Of a stretch of 64,000 bases of DNA, positions 1 to 8,433 are shown piece after piece. The notes below the pieces were generated by a model. It was given only the letters and a program-made list of their open reading frames with translations, was not told where the DNA came from and did no database searches. Made by a program: the position numbers and the translations under genes. The stretch is from assembly GCA_964416595.1 (NCBI GenBank), contig CAYQES010000010.1:12513-76512 (forward strand), read 5' to 3'. The DNA is from JAKFYM01 sp964416595 (GTDB lineage: Bacteria > Bdellovibrionota > UBA1018 > CAIPTA01). Every line of letters begins with the position of its first letter. Positions within the stretch are counted from its first letter, which is position 1.

Positions 1-426
1 CAAAGAGCCATTTTCACGTTGGTAGAAGAATCGAAATATCCCGCGCTCTTAATTGGCGACGATACAGAGCATGATCCAGAAGTATTCAGCCGGGTGAGCG
101 AAAAATATCCCGATAAAGTGCTTTGCCGCTATATCCGCATCATAAAAGGGCGGGAGCTCCCGAAAGGTTGCCGGGGATTTTTTACGGCATTTGACATCGC
201 TTGTTCGGAGCTCGCCATGGGGCGCCTTACCAGCGAACAGGTGCTGCGAGTAGGCGAAGCAGTTTTAAAGACAGAAAAAAATTCGCGCCTAATTCCCTGG
301 TTCTCCTTAAAGCCACCGCTGCATTTTGTGCCTTTTCTCACCCACCCCGATGAGGCTATCCTAGATCTCTGGCAGCGGATCCATAAAAAGCTGCAAGCGA
401 TTCCCCGGAGAAAAACGAAACCATGA
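1..426 (+). CDS. App1-family phosphatase (DUF2183), C-terminal part, cut by the window edge
   Basis: The reading frame is open from base 1, so the gene starts outside the window and only its last 141 codons are present. The motif LIGDDTEHDPEVF, followed by YPDKVLCRYIRII, is the hallmark of the C-terminal half of App1-like phosphatidate phosphatases (HAD-like, LNS2/DUF2183), where the GDD acidic residues help bind the metal and phosphate. The N-terminal catalytic DxDxT motif would lie upstream and cannot be checked. The stop overlaps the next start in an ATGA, so the two genes are probably translated together. A role in lipid phosphate turnover follows from the family; the bacterial substrate is not known from the sequence. 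Confidence 0.8.
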   Translation, partial: QRAIFTLVEESKYPALLIGDDTEHDPEVFSRVSEKYPDKVLCRYIRIIKGRELPKGCRGFFTAFDIACSELAMGRLTSEQVLRVGEAVLKTEKNSRLIPWFSLKPPLHFVPFLTHPDEAILDLWQRIHKKLQAIPRRKTKP

Positions 427-1520
427 GCGTGAAAATCAAAAAAGGTAGCGTGCTAGTCTACCGCATCTTCGACATCGCCGAGGAGATCCATATTCCTCAA
501 GCGGAAATGAACCTAAAAGATCTGCGAGGTCGGGATACTTTCAAGGTTCCTAAATTCATCGACCGCGGTATCGTGGTAAAAGATCCACCTCTCACTTTCG
601 GCTTGGGAGAAACGAAACTCGATCTAAAGTGCGGCACCCACCAAGCGGAAGTGCTAGGAAAAATCCGTAACTATGGTGTGCTTTCCCTGATTTACCAAAT
701 CCCCATTCAGCCCGGCACTTCTTGGGCAGAACTCGTGGAACTCGCTGCGGATTTGGAAGAAGGTTCTGAGATCGACCAAGTGGCCCGTTTCCAGGCTAAA
801 GAAGTAGCAGCCTTGATTGCGCCATCTTTAAAACAGCCCAATGAATCCAGCATTTTCGAAGATTATATTATTTATTTCCTCGAAGAATTTGAAAATGGTG
901 TAACGGCCAAGAATCTAAAAGAGCAAGCTGATATTCCAGCTCTGCTTTTGGCTGAAGACGATACCGAAATCTCCAAAACACAAAGAGATATCGTGTTGGA
1001 AAAATTCTACCAATATGGCGCGGGTGATCTAGCCTTCGTAGAGTGGAACAGCGCGCTTGTGGTGGAACCGGGGGGCGGCCGGGAAGTACCTGACATTTTG
1101 GAATTCGCCGTAACCCACCTTTTGGAAATGCGTTATTATGATGATTTGTTGGACCATCGCCTCGCCGCCCTTTACGACGATATCGAACGCAGCAAGGGCC
1201 AAATGCTGAAAGGTAAATTCGCCCAAATCTACCAGGATGCAAGCTCCCGTTATATCGAGTTCTCTGAATTCATCGAGCGCGTGGAAAACTCCCTAAAAGT
1301 GGTTGGGGATTTTTATCTAGCTACCGTGTACCGCGCAGCTACGAAGCGCTTCCGCTTGCTCGACTGGCAACAAAACATCACGAGAAAAATGAATCTTTTG
1401 GCCCAGGTTTCAAGCCTCCTGCAAGGAGAAGTGAATATCCGCCGCAGCCACTGGCTCGAGATCACGATTATCCTCCTCATTGCTTTTGAAATTGTGTCCG
1501 CGGTTTTCCGCTGGTATTAA
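423..1520 (+). CDS. RMD1/YagE-family (DUF155) membrane-anchored protein
   Basis: A 365-residue protein with a soluble body and one hydrophobic segment at the extreme C-terminus (about residues 344-362, WLEITIILLIAFEIV). This layout and the tail match the RMD1/Sif2 DUF155 family, in which a C-terminal helix anchors the protein in a membrane. Yeast members affect meiotic division and mitochondrial translation; bacterial members have no settled biochemical function. The start overlaps the App1 stop by 4 bp, and the greB-like gene follows after 7 bp, so it sits in a four-gene + strand run. Confidence 0.75.
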   Translation: MSVKIKKGSVLVYRIFDIAEEIHIPQAEMNLKDLRGRDTFKVPKFIDRGIVVKDPPLTFGLGETKLDLKCGTHQAEVLGKIRNYGVLSLIYQIPIQPGTSWAELVELAADLEEGSEIDQVARFQAKEVAALIAPSLKQPNESSIFEDYIIYFLEEFENGVTAKNLKEQADIPALLLAEDDTEISKTQRDIVLEKFYQYGAGDLAFVEWNSALVVEPGGGREVPDILEFAVTHLLEMRYYDDLLDHRLAALYDDIERSKGQMLKGKFAQIYQDASSRYIEFSEFIERVENSLKVVGDFYLATVYRAATKRFRLLDWQQNITRKMNLLAQVSSLLQGEVNIRRSHWLEITIILLIAFEIVSAVFRWY

Positions 1521-1527
1521 AGTGCTC

Positions 1528-2079
1528 ATGAGCAAAGCCTTTGTGAAAGAAGACCAAGAGCCCGAAGAGGAAGAGAGCGAAATCGCGAGCCCCGTGCCCG
1601 GAGGCAAAAACTACATCACGCCCCATGGTCTAAAAAAAATGCGGGATGAACTGAACACTTTGCTCGACGTAACCCGCCCCGAAATAGTGCGCACTGTGAG
1701 TTGGGCGGCGTCCAATGGCGATCGCTCGGAAAATGGTGATTATATTTATGGCAAACGCCGCCTACGGGAAATCGACAAGCGCATTCGATTTCTCAATAAA
1801 CGCATGGAAATCGCGGAAGTGGTGGATCCCACGGAAAAGCGCGGCGACCTTGTGCTCTTTGGCGCCACCGTGGTGGTGGAAGACGAAGAAGGAAAAAAGC
1901 GAAAATATTCCATCGTAGGTATCGATGAAACCGACGTTGCCCGGGGTCGCGTTAGTTGGATTTCCCCTATCGGCAAAGCCCTCCTGCAAGCGCGAAAAGG
2001 CGATACGGTGATTCTGCGCACGCCCAAGGGCGAAGAAGACCTCCACATTCTCGAGGTGCGCTATGAAGAGCTCCCCTAA
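1528..2079 (+). CDS. greB: GreA/GreB-family transcript cleavage factor
   Basis: 183 residues. The GreA/B N-terminal coiled coil spans about residues 30-105, with the ITPHGLKKMRDEL start and the acidic tip region GDRSENGDYIYGKRRLREID, where conserved acidic residues enter the RNA polymerase secondary channel to stimulate cleavage of backtracked RNA. The C-terminal FKBP-like domain (SPIGKALLQARKGD) follows. The YGKRRLREIDKRIRFL segment favours GreB over GreA. An acidic N-terminal extension of about 27 residues precedes the usual start. I chose ATG 1528; TTG 1480 would lie inside the previous gene and GTG 1522 is also possible. The end overlaps the ThrE-like gene by 17 bp. Confidence 0.85.
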   Translation: MSKAFVKEDQEPEEEESEIASPVPGGKNYITPHGLKKMRDELNTLLDVTRPEIVRTVSWAASNGDRSENGDYIYGKRRLREIDKRIRFLNKRMEIAEVVDPTEKRGDLVLFGATVVVEDEEGKKRKYSIVGIDETDVARGRVSWISPIGKALLQARKGDTVILRTPKGEEDLHILEVRYEELP

Positions 2080-3349
2080 AGCAATCCGGGAAAGCGAACT
2101 CCTAGATTTTCAACTGCTCTACGCGAAACACTACCTCGCGAGTGGTGGCCCCACCTCCCGTTTGGAAGACAGCCTCACCAAGGTAGGCGAAATCTACGGC
2201 AAACACACAGAAATTTTTGCCACCCCCACGGGCGTGTTCGTGACTCTCATGGATCCTGAACGCAACGTGGACCCAAAAACTGCGCTCATGCGCCTAAAAG
2301 AAACGGGCACAGATCTCGGCAGGCTTTCAAAACTAGAACAAATTTTTACCGATCTTGTGACTCAAAAAATCACTTTGCACGCAGGCCTTGAAATCTTGAA
2401 AAGCAGCCACCTCTTGCGGAATCTCTACGCGCCCTGGCAATCGGCCATGGCTGCCTTCTTAGCAGGATTTACTATCAGCTTTTCTTCTTACCAAAGGCTC
2501 TCCGCGGCTCTGGGGAGCGGTGTGATCACTTCGCTCATGTGGCTGCTTTCTACATTTTTTCTAAAGCGACATTTATCGAACCCGATCTTCACGGATTTTA
2601 TCAGCGCCTTTCTTACACTCACATTAGCAGCTGTGGCCCACGGTTTATGGGCACCAATTTCTATTGAAGCCTATGCCCTAGGCGGTATCATGCTACTCGT
2701 GCCGGGATTGGCACTCACCACCGCCATCTCTGAACTGGCGGAGCAAAATCTCGTTTCCGGAACAGCCAAATTCATGCAGGCCACGATGGCCTCTTTGGCT
2801 TTAGGTTTGGCTTATCTTTTATTCCAACAAATTTCTTTTTCTCTACATTTACGAGGCGTGCTCCAACCCGTAGCTCCGCAAACTCAAGTGTGGTGGATTT
2901 CATCGATCGCAATTCTAGTAAATATAAGTTGTTTTTGCGTGATCTTTAAGGTGCCGCCCAGAGCGTTGATATGGTCCACGCTTACGGGTTGCGCGGGTTG
3001 GTCTGCCCTACTTTTTGTTTCTTCTACCCGGGTTGCTGCCGCTGGGCCATTTTTAGCTTCCGTGATTGTGGGCATGGTGAGTTTAAGTTTCGGGCGAATT
3101 TTTAGCCAACCTTCCCAAGTGTTTTCCGTGCCGGGAATCGTGGCTATGCTGCCCGGCATGCTCGCGCTTTCGAGTTTCCGTTATTTTGCGTCGGGCGACC
3201 AAGACAGCGGACTCAATACAAGCTTTAAAGTGGCGATCACGGCGGTGAGTTTGGTGTTTGGTTTGATGACCGCCCGGATTCCCTTCCAGGTGGGAGGCCG
3301 CTATCGCAAAAAAGTGGTGGAGCGCTGGCAACGAGTGTGGCGAAGCTAA
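2063..3349 (+). CDS. ThrE-family threonine/serine exporter
   Basis: 428 residues. Residues 1-125 form the soluble ThrE domain, including SGGPTSRLEDSL and a GVFVTL segment, as in actinobacterial ThrE and YjjP. The rest holds about ten hydrophobic segments covering both halves (ThrE and ThrE_2), with PGLALTTAISEL in the first half. Full-length ThrE proteins carry both halves in one chain, as here. The family exports threonine and serine across the inner membrane. The start lies inside the greB end, and the stop overlaps the convergent HI0933-family gene by 3 bp. Confidence 0.8.
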   Translation: MKSSPKAIRESELLDFQLLYAKHYLASGGPTSRLEDSLTKVGEIYGKHTEIFATPTGVFVTLMDPERNVDPKTALMRLKETGTDLGRLSKLEQIFTDLVTQKITLHAGLEILKSSHLLRNLYAPWQSAMAAFLAGFTISFSSYQRLSAALGSGVITSLMWLLSTFFLKRHLSNPIFTDFISAFLTLTLAAVAHGLWAPISIEAYALGGIMLLVPGLALTTAISELAEQNLVSGTAKFMQATMASLALGLAYLLFQQISFSLHLRGVLQPVAPQTQVWWISSIAILVNISCFCVIFKVPPRALIWSTLTGCAGWSALLFVSSTRVAAAGPFLASVIVGMVSLSFGRIFSQPSQVFSVPGIVAMLPGMLALSSFRYFASGDQDSGLNTSFKVAITAVSLVFGLMTARIPFQVGGRYRKKVVERWQRVWRS

Positions 3350-4530
3350 ATGCTATCCCCTGCGGCTACAGCTGATGCCCAGGCCCACTGAAAATTATAG
3401 CCACCAAGCCAGCCTGTTACATCCACAACTTCCCCGATGAAATATAGTCCAGGCACTTTTTTCGCCTCCATGGTGCGGGAAGATAATTCATCGGTGGAAA
3501 CGCCCCCTCGGGTAACTTCCGCTTTTCCGTAGCCCCCATCCCGTTCTGGATAAAGCATCCAGTGATGCATTTTTTCCGCCAGGCGCTTTAGCTCTAGATC
3601 TGCCACTTGCACCACAGGCTGCGCTGGCACTTGAAACTCCTCGGATAATTTTTCTCCCAAACGCTCCGTGAACTTTTCCGCGATCAGAGTTCTTACTTCT
3701 TTTCGGCTCCCCGCCCGTTTTTTCTCTAAAAAATATTCTTCCAAAGAAGAATTGGGCGATAGATCTATTTGCAATGCATCCCCAGGAAACCAATACAAAG
3801 AGGCCTGCAAAATCGCTGGCCCCGAAAGCCCCGTGTGGGTGAAGAGAATATTTTCCCGGAAAGTTTTCTCGTTCACAGTAACATTCACATCCACACTCAC
3901 GCCAGAAATGCCGCCAAATCTTCCAAGAAAGGCGTTGGGCATCACGAGTCCTACCAGAGCTGCATCAAGCCGGGTTACGCTTAAGCCAAATTTCTTCGCC
4001 AACTGATAGCCAAAATCCGTAGCTCCAATTTTAGGAATCGATAAACCACCGGTGGCTACCACGAGGGCGGCGGCGGAAAAATCTCCCTTATTGGTTTGCA
4101 GGACAAAAGCTCCTTCGGAATTTTTCTCTACATCTATAATTTTTGTTTGCAAACGAATCTCCGCTCCATACTCATCACATTCAGCGCGGAGTAAATCCAC
4201 AATATCTTGAGCTGAATCCCGGCAGAAAAGCTGCCCCAGTTTTTTTTCGTAATAAGCGATGCCATGTTTTTCCACGAGGGCGAGAAAATCTTGTGGTGTG
4301 AAGCGGGCAAAGGCGGATTTGGCAAAATGCTCATTTTCAGAAAAATAATTTTTTGGGCCTGCGCCGATATTGGTGAAATTGCAGCGTCCACCGCCGGAGA
4401 TAAGGATCTTGCGGCCGAGCTTATCCCCGTGGTCGAGCACGAGCACGCGCTTGCCCCGGCTTGCCGCCCTGGCAGCACACATGAGGCCCGCACCGCCGGC
4501 CCCGAGCACGATAAGATCCCAATTTTCCAT
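3346..4530 (-). CDS. HI0933/YhiN-family NAD(P)/FAD-dependent oxidoreductase
   Basis: 394 residues. The N-terminal Rossmann motif is VLGAGGAGLMCA, followed by the family signature KLGRKILISGGGRCNFTN, and the C-terminal FAD signature GLYFIGEVVDVTGWLGGYNFQWA. These are diagnostic for the HI0933 flavoprotein family, whose physiological substrate is unsettled. I chose the start at ATG 4530 because the Rossmann fold begins directly after it. A TATATA box ends 6 nt before this ATG and there is no Shine-Dalgarno, so the message may be leaderless. Confidence 0.85.
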   Translation of the reverse strand: MENWDLIVLGAGGAGLMCAARAASRGKRVLVLDHGDKLGRKILISGGGRCNFTNIGAGPKNYFSENEHFAKSAFARFTPQDFLALVEKHGIAYYEKKLGQLFCRDSAQDIVDLLRAECDEYGAEIRLQTKIIDVEKNSEGAFVLQTNKGDFSAAALVVATGGLSIPKIGATDFGYQLAKKFGLSVTRLDAALVGLVMPNAFLGRFGGISGVSVDVNVTVNEKTFRENILFTHTGLSGPAILQASLYWFPGDALQIDLSPNSSLEEYFLEKKRAGSRKEVRTLIAEKFTERLGEKLSEEFQVPAQPVVQVADLELKRLAEKMHHWMLYPERDGGYGKAEVTRGGVSTDELSSRTMEAKKVPGLYFIGEVVDVTGWLGGYNFQWAWASAVAAGDSI

Positions 4531-4534
4531 GGCT

Positions 4535-4542
4535 TTTATATA
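4535..4542 (-). promoter_or_regulatory. Candidate -10 box just before the HI0933-family start
   Basis: On the - strand TATATA (4542-4537) lies 6 nt upstream of ATG 4530. No purine-rich ribosome site is visible between them. The region 17 bp further upstream (TTCCCG) is a poor -35 match. This suggests a leaderless or near-leaderless transcript but does not prove it. Confidence 0.4.
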
Positions 4543-4617
4543 CACTAAAGTTTTTTGGTCGGGAATCCGAAAAGATCAAAGATCCTTGAGGGCAGAATAT
4601 TTCACCTGGAGATCCAC

Positions 4618-5055
4618 ATGAAGTTTCAAAGTAAAATCAAACAATTAGCCATTATCTCGGGATTCCTTGTTAGCGCTTTATCCTTCAAACCCGATGCAGC
4701 CACGGCGGCCGAAGGCCTTTGTAAAACCTGCAAGGCCATTTGCACCAACTACAACGCTTCTCTTATGGACGGCGATGGAAATGAAAAGCGAGATTGCCAA
4801 CTGGATTGCAAAGAGGAGTGCGCCACCGCTGCATTACACGGCCAACCAACTCGCACCGCTAAACCCCCTACAATTCCTTGCGTAGTGATTTCGGAAAACG
4901 CAGTGGAATGCAAAGGAGAAGCTTACGTAAAAGCCTCCGCTAATAGAGGCGTGCTGGAAAACCGTAACTTCTTAGAGAATCTAAAAAAATTCTTTGCGGC
5001 TCCTAAACAAGAGGCCGACGAAGAAAAGGGTGGCCCCGCCCTCCGCGGCTACTAA
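4618..5055 (+). CDS. Small exported cysteine-rich protein, unknown function
   Basis: 145 residues with an N-terminal signal peptide (about 1-30, cleaved near AATAAEG). A cluster of six cysteines follows (CKTCKAIC, then CQLDCKEEC), with two more in IPCVV and VECKG, giving eight that could form four disulfides in the periplasm. DGDGNEKRD between the clusters resembles a calcium-loop-like acidic turn. ATG 4618 is preferred because it starts the signal peptide and follows a GGAG at a good distance; the frame is open further upstream. I do not recognise the family. It converges on the permease gene with a 4-bp overlap. Confidence 0.7.
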   Translation: MKFQSKIKQLAIISGFLVSALSFKPDAATAAEGLCKTCKAICTNYNASLMDGDGNEKRDCQLDCKEECATAALHGQPTRTAKPPTIPCVVISENAVECKGEAYVKASANRGVLENRNFLENLKKFFAAPKQEADEEKGGPALRGY

Positions 5056-5906
5056 ACCCTTCCTAAACTTTTTGGTGGTCGGGATTTACCTAAGAATCCC
5101 GCCAGCACCAAGATCGTAGCCAAATAGGGGATCATCACGATGAACTGGGGAGGAATGCCTCCCTGGCCCCCTAGATCCACCGCTTGCAATCTGATCTGCA
5201 CCACTTCCATCAAACCAAAAAACAAACAGGCCACGAGCGTGGGCACAGGTTTCCATTTTCCTAAAATCAAAGCCGCCAACGCCATGAAGCCTCGACCCGC
5301 CACCATATTGCGGGAATAACCAGAGGATAAGCAAATCGAAAGCGTGGCACCGCCCCAGGCGGCGAGTAACCCTGAAATCGCCACAGCACTGTAACGAACC
5401 TTGTGTAAAGAAATTCCCGCCGCCTCCAAAGCCGCTGGATTTTCGCCCGCAAAACTAATCCAAAGTCCTAGCGGGCTTTTATAAAATAATACCCACACAG
5501 CAAGGGCTAATCCCCACGCAAACCATAAAGGAAAATAAACAAAACGCTCTTCCATGGAAATCGCGGGCGTGCCTCCCGCAGAATCGTAGAGTAGTTTTAA
5601 GATGAGCGGAATCAATCCCATCACTAGCACATTCATGGCCGTACCAGCTACCACTTGGTTCGCGCGCCCATGAATCACCGCAGCCCCATATCCTAACGCC
5701 GCCACAGCACCAGCGCCGCCTGCCGCGAGAAACCCGAGCTCAGGAGATCCGGTTTGTAATGTAACCAGTGCGCCCACAAATGCCCCCACTAACATGAAGG
5801 CTTCCAAGGCTATATTGATGATCCCAGAGCGCTCACTAAAGAGCCCACCAAGGGCCGCAAAAAGAAGAGGAGTAGCCACGCGGAGTAAACTTAAGAAATC
5901 CATCAT
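5052..5906 (-). CDS. Nucleoside ABC importer, permease 2 (BPD_transp_2 family)
   Basis: 284 residues and about eight to nine hydrophobic segments. The start MDFLSLLRVATPLLFAALGG and the following SERSGIINIALEAFMLVGAF are typical of the second permease of BMP-dependent nucleoside importers (NupQ/YufQ type). The start ATG 5906 overlaps the stop of the first permease in an ATGA, so the two subunits are translationally coupled. It is the last gene of the four-gene importer operon at 9400-5052. Confidence 0.9.
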   Translation of the reverse strand: MMDFLSLLRVATPLLFAALGGLFSERSGIINIALEAFMLVGAFVGALVTLQTGSPELGFLAAGGAGAVAALGYGAAVIHGRANQVVAGTAMNVLVMGLIPLILKLLYDSAGGTPAISMEERFVYFPLWFAWGLALAVWVLFYKSPLGLWISFAGENPAALEAAGISLHKVRYSAVAISGLLAAWGGATLSICLSSGYSRNMVAGRGFMALAALILGKWKPVPTLVACLFFGLMEVVQIRLQAVDLGGQGGIPPQFIVMIPYLATILVLAGFLGKSRPPKSLGRV

Positions 5907-6931
5907 TTCCCTCTCTTTCGCACGGCCACCGCGATCGACACGCAAAAAATCACGAGCGCTTGGATCACGGAAGAAAGATCCCTGGTCACAAATTCCGTTT
6001 CGATATCCAAATCCGCAGCTCCCTTATGAAGAGCTCCAAACAAAAATCCCGTGAGCAAAATTCCTAAAGGATGGTTGCGTGCAAGGAGCGCCACGGCAAT
6101 GCCGATGAAACCAAAGTCTGGGGAAAAACCTAAACGCATTTTTCCCACGCCCCCCAACACTTCCCCTACCACCACGAGCCCAGCCAAAGCTCCCGCCAAC
6201 CCCATGGCCAATTGGCGGCTCCGATCCACATCAATGCCAGCGGTACGAGCTGCATCTTCATTTTCGCCAACGGCCCGGATCTTAAAACCCCATGGCGTGC
6301 GCCACAAAAAAATCCAGAGCGCTATTGATACCAACACCACAAAAGGAAAAGCCGCACTCGCGGGCGCATCATCGAACCAATGCTTCATGGGATCCCAAGC
6401 ACGGAAAAAATAAGCGGGCGCCACAGGAGGCGTTTCCGGGCTTTGGCTACCTGGGTTTTGGAAATGAGAAGTAACGAGCCAACTGGAAATGGCTGCGGCC
6501 ACAAAATTCAACATGATCGTATTGATCACTTCGTGGCTTCCCCGGCTGGTGCGTAGCCACCCAGGAATCCAACCCCAAAGCCCTCCCACCAAAATAGCCG
6601 CGAGAATCGCCAGTGGCACCGCCACATAAGATGGCAAATCTGGCAACACCACGCCAACCAGCGCTCCCGCCAACGTGCCCATCACCAACTGGCCCTCGGC
6701 GCCGATATTGAAAAGCCCAGCGTGAAAAGCCACACTCACGGATAAACCAGTGCAGATCAAAGCGGTGGCATAATAGAGCGTAACTCCTAAATCATAGCGG
6801 GAGCCAAAAGCGCTTTTCACGATCACGTTCAACACATTCAGCGGATTCTCTCCCGCAAAATAGGTGAGACCTAAACCGATACTCAATCCCACTAGTAGAC
6901 CTAAAAAAGAAAGCAGCAGGGTGCGCTTCAT
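5903..6931 (-). CDS. Nucleoside ABC importer, permease 1 (BPD_transp_2 family)
   Basis: 342 residues with multiple membrane spans. The segment AFHAGLFNIGAEGQLVMG is the family signature of the NupP/YufP permeases, and EVINTIMLNFVAAAISSWL is also typical. It would form the membrane channel as a heterodimer with the downstream permease. Its start overlaps the ATPase stop in ATGA, and its stop overlaps the next start in the same way. Substrates in characterised relatives are purine and pyrimidine nucleosides. Confidence 0.9.
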   Translation of the reverse strand: MKRTLLLSFLGLLVGLSIGLGLTYFAGENPLNVLNVIVKSAFGSRYDLGVTLYYATALICTGLSVSVAFHAGLFNIGAEGQLVMGTLAGALVGVVLPDLPSYVAVPLAILAAILVGGLWGWIPGWLRTSRGSHEVINTIMLNFVAAAISSWLVTSHFQNPGSQSPETPPVAPAYFFRAWDPMKHWFDDAPASAAFPFVVLVSIALWIFLWRTPWGFKIRAVGENEDAARTAGIDVDRSRQLAMGLAGALAGLVVVGEVLGGVGKMRLGFSPDFGFIGIAVALLARNHPLGILLTGFLFGALHKGAADLDIETEFVTRDLSSVIQALVIFCVSIAVAVRKRGK

Positions 6932-8433
6932 AGTGCAGCCCCTGCCATCAAGGCACCTACGGTTTTTTCGTTAAACTCTTCTCGCAAGAAAGATCCCACC
7001 ACTTGGCCTCGGTACAAAACCAAAAGTCGATCCGCCAGAGTAAATAATTCTTCGAGCTCCGAAGAAATCAACAATACAGCCGTGCCCTGCTCCCGTAGAT
7101 CCAAGATTTTTTTATGAATGAATGCGATGGCGCCAATATCTACACCGCGGGTGGGCTTGGAAGCGAGGAGTAATTTTGGTTGCTGCCATAATTCCCGAGC
7201 TACCACTAATTTTTGCTGGTTACCGCCGCTTAAATCTGAGGCCTTAGCCTCCACTAAGGGCGGACGCACATCATAGGTATGTAGCGCTCCTTGGGTGACA
7301 TTGCGGATTTTTTTGCGTAATAAAAATGGACCCCAACGAAATTCTTTTTTTTGCTCATGGCCTAAGAGAAAATTCTCCGCTAAGGAAAAGTCTAATAACA
7401 ATCCTTCTTTCAAACGATCTTCCGGAAAAACGGCCGTGCCAAGTTCCCGGATTTTAGCGGCAGAAAAACGTTCAACACTTTTTTCCTGAAAGCGTAAGGA
7501 GCCTTCCTTTAAATTCCGTTTCGGATCTAAGAGAAGCCGCAACAATTCCGACTGTCCGTTTCCCTCCACGCCCGCAATACCTAAAATCTCTCCGGCACGT
7601 ATGCGAAAGCTCACAGGACCAAGATTTTTTCCCGCCTTCACGGCTTTGGCTTCCAACACCAAATCATGGCGAGCCGGGCTTCGCTCTTTTTCTGTCGGCG
7701 CTTGCACTTCCTGACCCATCATCAAACCGCTAATTTCCCCAATAGAAGTGTGCTGCACTTCCCGCTCTCCCACCACCCGGCCCGCCCGGAATATGGTAAC
7801 TTTCTCGGCCAGGGCCATCACTTCTTTTAATTTGTGGGTGATGATGAGAATGGTTTTTCCTTTGGCGCTAAGAGCACGCAAAATGCGAAATAAACCTTCA
7901 ATCTCCGCGGGCGCGAGCACAGCGGTTGGTTCATCTAAAATCAAAACTTTAGAATCCCGGTACAAAAGTTTTAAAATCTCGATCTTCTGCTGCATGCCCA
8001 CGGGCAATTCTTCCACGGGAGTGTCGAGGGGAATCTCTAGGCCGAACTCCTGCATCAAGGCTTGGATTTTTTTTCTCGCGGCCCCACTATGGCGGCGTAA
8101 ATAAGGGAAGTGATGGGTGCCAAGCAAAATATTTTCTAAAGCCGTATGGGTTTCCGCCAGCATAAAATGCTGGTGAACCATGCCGAAGCCTGCAGCGATG
8201 GCATCTGCCGAGGAGCTCCAGTGGCAACGCTTGCCCGCCAATAGAATTTCTCCGCCATCGGGCATGTATTGGCCGTACAAGATTTTCATGGCCGTGCTTT
8301 TGCCCGCGCCGTTTTCCCCCACGATGGCGTGGATGGAACTTTCGGCTACTTGAAAAGAAACCTGGGCATTGGCCTGCACGGGGCCAAAGGATTTTTGAAT
8401 GTTCCTCAGTTCCAGGTAACTACTTTTTTGCAT
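6928..8433 (-). CDS. Nucleoside ABC importer, tandem ATP-binding protein
   Basis: 501 residues with two ABC domains. The N-terminal domain has Walker A GENGAGKST (about 39-47), Walker B LILDEPTAVL and a degenerate signature LPVGMQQK. The C-terminal domain has the degenerate P-loop GVEGNGQSE, the signature LSGGNQQK and the Walker B region LLASKPTRGVD. This pattern is standard for sugar and nucleoside importers of the RbsA/NupO class, where only one site is fully active. It overlaps the binding-protein gene by 14 bp at its start and the permease gene by 4 bp at its end. Confidence 0.9.
   Translation of the reverse strand: MQKSSYLELRNIQKSFGPVQANAQVSFQVAESSIHAIVGENGAGKSTAMKILYGQYMPDGGEILLAGKRCHWSSSADAIAAGFGMVHQHFMLAETHTALENILLGTHHFPYLRRHSGAARKKIQALMQEFGLEIPLDTPVEELPVGMQQKIEILKLLYRDSKVLILDEPTAVLAPAEIEGLFRILRALSAKGKTILIITHKLKEVMALAEKVTIFRAGRVVGEREVQHTSIGEISGLMMGQEVQAPTEKERSPARHDLVLEAKAVKAGKNLGPVSFRIRAGEILGIAGVEGNGQSELLRLLLDPKRNLKEGSLRFQEKSVERFSAAKIRELGTAVFPEDRLKEGLLLDFSLAENFLLGHEQKKEFRWGPFLLRKKIRNVTQGALHTYDVRPPLVEAKASDLSGGNQQKLVVARELWQQPKLLLASKPTRGVDIGAIAFIHKKILDLREQGTAVLLISSELEELFTLADRLLVLYRGQVVGSFLREEFNEKTVGALMAGAAL

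Noticed and set aside
868..1242. Long reading frames on the opposite strand of the RMD1-like gene
   Set aside because: Composition is that of a shadow (rich in R, P, G, C), no ribosome site, and the + strand frame has a convincing family match.
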